A stretch of 6,480 bases of DNA from CAYTET01 sp964436975 (GTDB lineage Bacteria > Bacillota_I > Bacilli_A > Erysipelotrichales > Erysipelotrichaceae). The notes below the pieces were generated by a model. The model saw only the letters and a program-made list of their open reading frames with translations. It was not told the origin of the DNA and searched no databases. The translations under genes were made by a program, and so were the position numbers. Location: the NCBI GenBank assembly GCA_964436975.1, contig CAYTET010000076.1:1-6480 (forward strand), read 5' to 3'. Shown here in pieces: positions 5,931 to 6,480 of this stretch. How positions within the stretch are numbered: position 1 is the first letter of the stretch; each line of letters begins with the position of its first letter.

Positions 5931-5952
5931 GCGTAGGGATTCGTCCTGATGC
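5931..5952 (+). other. UUCG tetraloop hairpin, possible transposon RNA element
   Basis: Bases 5931-5939 pair with 5944-5952 around the loop UUCG (5940-5943): six Watson-Crick pairs, two G-U pairs and one mismatch. It lies about 195 bases past the IS110 transposase stop. IS1111-group members of the IS110 family carry their guide (bridge) RNA in the 3' flank, so a fragment of such an RNA is conceivable, but nothing proves transcription. Confidence 0.3.
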
Positions 5953-5994
5953 GCGAATAACAGAGTGGCCAATGCCCGGAAAATACCGTTTGAG

Positions 5995-6027
5995 GCTCTT
6001 TCCAAATATCTTTGAAATACTACTTGA
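5995..6027 (-). repeat. inverted repeat, right arm
   Basis: On the minus strand it reads TCAAGTAGTA then TTTCAAAGATATTTGGAAAG and AGC. It is the partner of 5790-5821, and three transitions separate the two 23-base cores. It ends just before the truncated IS66 tnpC. Confidence 0.8.
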
Positions 6028-6036
6028 CTTTGGTCA

Positions 6037-6300
6037 TTACATAACAGTGTGTTCTTTAACAGTGATCGTATTGTTTTCTTCTTCATTCTCCTGCTGGATT
6101 ACTTCGGCTTCATCAAAAAGGGCCATCTGATAACATGATCCGCTCTCAGTGGTCCTCTGATATTTCTGAATATTATTGACCCGTATCTGCTGGGTGTACC
6201 ATTCGACGATAGCTGACAGCTGGTCAACCTTCACCTTAAGGCTGGCGACTTCCGCTTTTAACTGTTCGTTTTCAGCCTGCAGGGCATTAGGTTGTTTCAT
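6037..6300 (-). pseudogene. tnpC: IS66-family transposase TnpC, N-terminal fragment
   Basis: The 87 residues correspond to the start of IS66 TnpC (full length roughly 450-530). They comprise an N-terminal leucine-zipper-like coiled coil (LQAENEQLKAEVASLKVKVD, about 7-40), a basic stretch where the family has FGRSSE (here KYQRTTES, already degenerate), then MALFDEAEV (59-67) and ITVKEHT (79-85). After KEHT the homology stops at about base 6046 and the frame closes with VM and TAA. The DDE catalytic domain is absent, so it is not functional. The ATG overlaps the tnpB stop by four bases (ATGA). The break lies next to the IS110 3' flank, which suggests insertion or deletion between the two elements. 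Confidence 0.85.
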
Positions 6301-6480
6301 GGTTTAGTAATACATCTTAACTGCTGCTCAGTGATGATAACAGCACCATCTTCTTCTTTGGGAAACTTGAATATCCCTTTCTCAAGGCGATGGTACAGCA
6401 GCCAGAAGCCGCATTTATCCCAATGCAGAATCTTCATCTTGTTATGAGACCTATTGCAGAATATGAACATTCTGTCACTG
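6297..6480 (-). CDS. tnpB: IS66-family accessory protein TnpB, 3' part (60 codons)
   Basis: The gene enters from the right edge, and only its C-terminal 60 residues are in the window. FIFCNRSHNKMKILHWDKCG, FWLLYHRLEKGIFKFPK and ITEQQLR are hallmarks of the IS66 Orf2/TnpB family, a small protein needed for transposition together with TnpC. The usual tail continues with LLxGL and more residues. Here the frame leaves that pattern after QQLRC and ends in ITKP at TGA 6297-6299. In the neighbouring frame LLN is readable, which points to a small indel or deletion near 6310-6325. The stop overlaps the tnpC start. Confidence 0.85.
   Translation of the reverse strand, partial: SDRMFIFCNRSHNKMKILHWDKCGFWLLYHRLEKGIFKFPKEEDGAVIITEQQLRCITKP

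Larger units (their letters stand above)
5737..6036. other. 300-bp non-coding junction between IS110 and IS66 remnants
   Basis: No gene is supported here. The stretch contains a 32-bp imperfect inverted repeat (5790-5821 and 5995-6027), two TTGACACAG motifs 40 bases apart, the palindrome CGTGATTCACG at 5881-5891, and a UUCG-capped hairpin at 5931-5952. The first part is presumably the 3' non-coding end of the IS110 element. Where that element ends and the next begins cannot be fixed by eye. Confidence 0.6.
6037..6480 (-). mobile_element. truncated IS66-family element
   Basis: Order tnpB then tnpC on the minus strand, as in IS66. Most of tnpC and that end of the element are missing at the left side, and the other end lies beyond the window. 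Since TnpC lacks its DDE domain, the copy cannot move by itself. Confidence 0.8.

Noticed and set aside
5790..6027. CRISPR-like repeat arrangement
   Set aside because: There are only two arms and they are inverted, with no regular spacers.
5895..6130. Open frames on both strands across the IS110/IS66 junction
   Set aside because: They cross the inverted repeat arm and element boundary, have no ribosome site, and show no similarity that I recognise.

Overview
The window looks like a chromosomal stretch of a Gram-positive Bacillota, probably an anaerobic gut clostridium or erysipelotrichian. The grounds are purine-rich GGAGG-type ribosome binding sites, a Gram-positive lipoprotein signal, and remnants of a large serine recombinase and of IS110- and IS66-family elements of the kinds common in that group. 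The exact taxon cannot be read from the sequence.

Bases 1-1800 are the ordinary part: two minus-strand genes of moderate GC content. Upstream is a secreted lipoprotein (877-1794) with two copies of one domain. It is followed by a rho-independent terminator and then by a metallo-beta-lactamase-fold protein (114-773) that appears to have lost most of its metal ligands. The first 53 bases may be the tip of an insertion sequence that continues off the left edge.

Bases about 1975-4700 are an accessory island. Two plus-strand remnants of the same large serine recombinase gene (about 1975-2795 and 3967-4284) share a gapless 306-bp direct repeat that I align at roughly 91% identity. Both carry the same in-frame TAA. 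Between them is an AT-rich, minus-strand, tightly packed set of genes: the C-terminal tail of a probable polymorphic toxin (3803-3966), a broken candidate immunity gene (3438-3844), a second small gene with one in-frame TGA (3092-3436), and an intact 101-residue protein that is a free-standing homologue of EF-Tu domain III (2790-3095). Directly after the second recombinase remnant comes another orphan minus-strand gene with clustered cysteines (4281-4700). The picture is of toxin/immunity-type cargo stacked next to recombinase 3' ends. Only the EF-Tu-like gene and the cysteine-rich gene remain intact.

Bases about 4713-6480 are insertion-sequence wreckage. There is a 72-bp piece with inverted TGGACAC ends, an IS110-family transposase lacking its N-terminal RuvC-like half (4951-5736), a 300-bp non-coding stretch containing a 32-bp inverted repeat, a UUCG hairpin and TTGACACAG repeats, and finally an IS66-family element read leftward (tnpB 3' part, then a tnpC cut after about 85 codons) that runs off the right edge.

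The most interesting unit is the EF-Tu domain III-like gene at the end of a decaying toxin/immunity operon. A decoy or immunity role is possible but is an inference.
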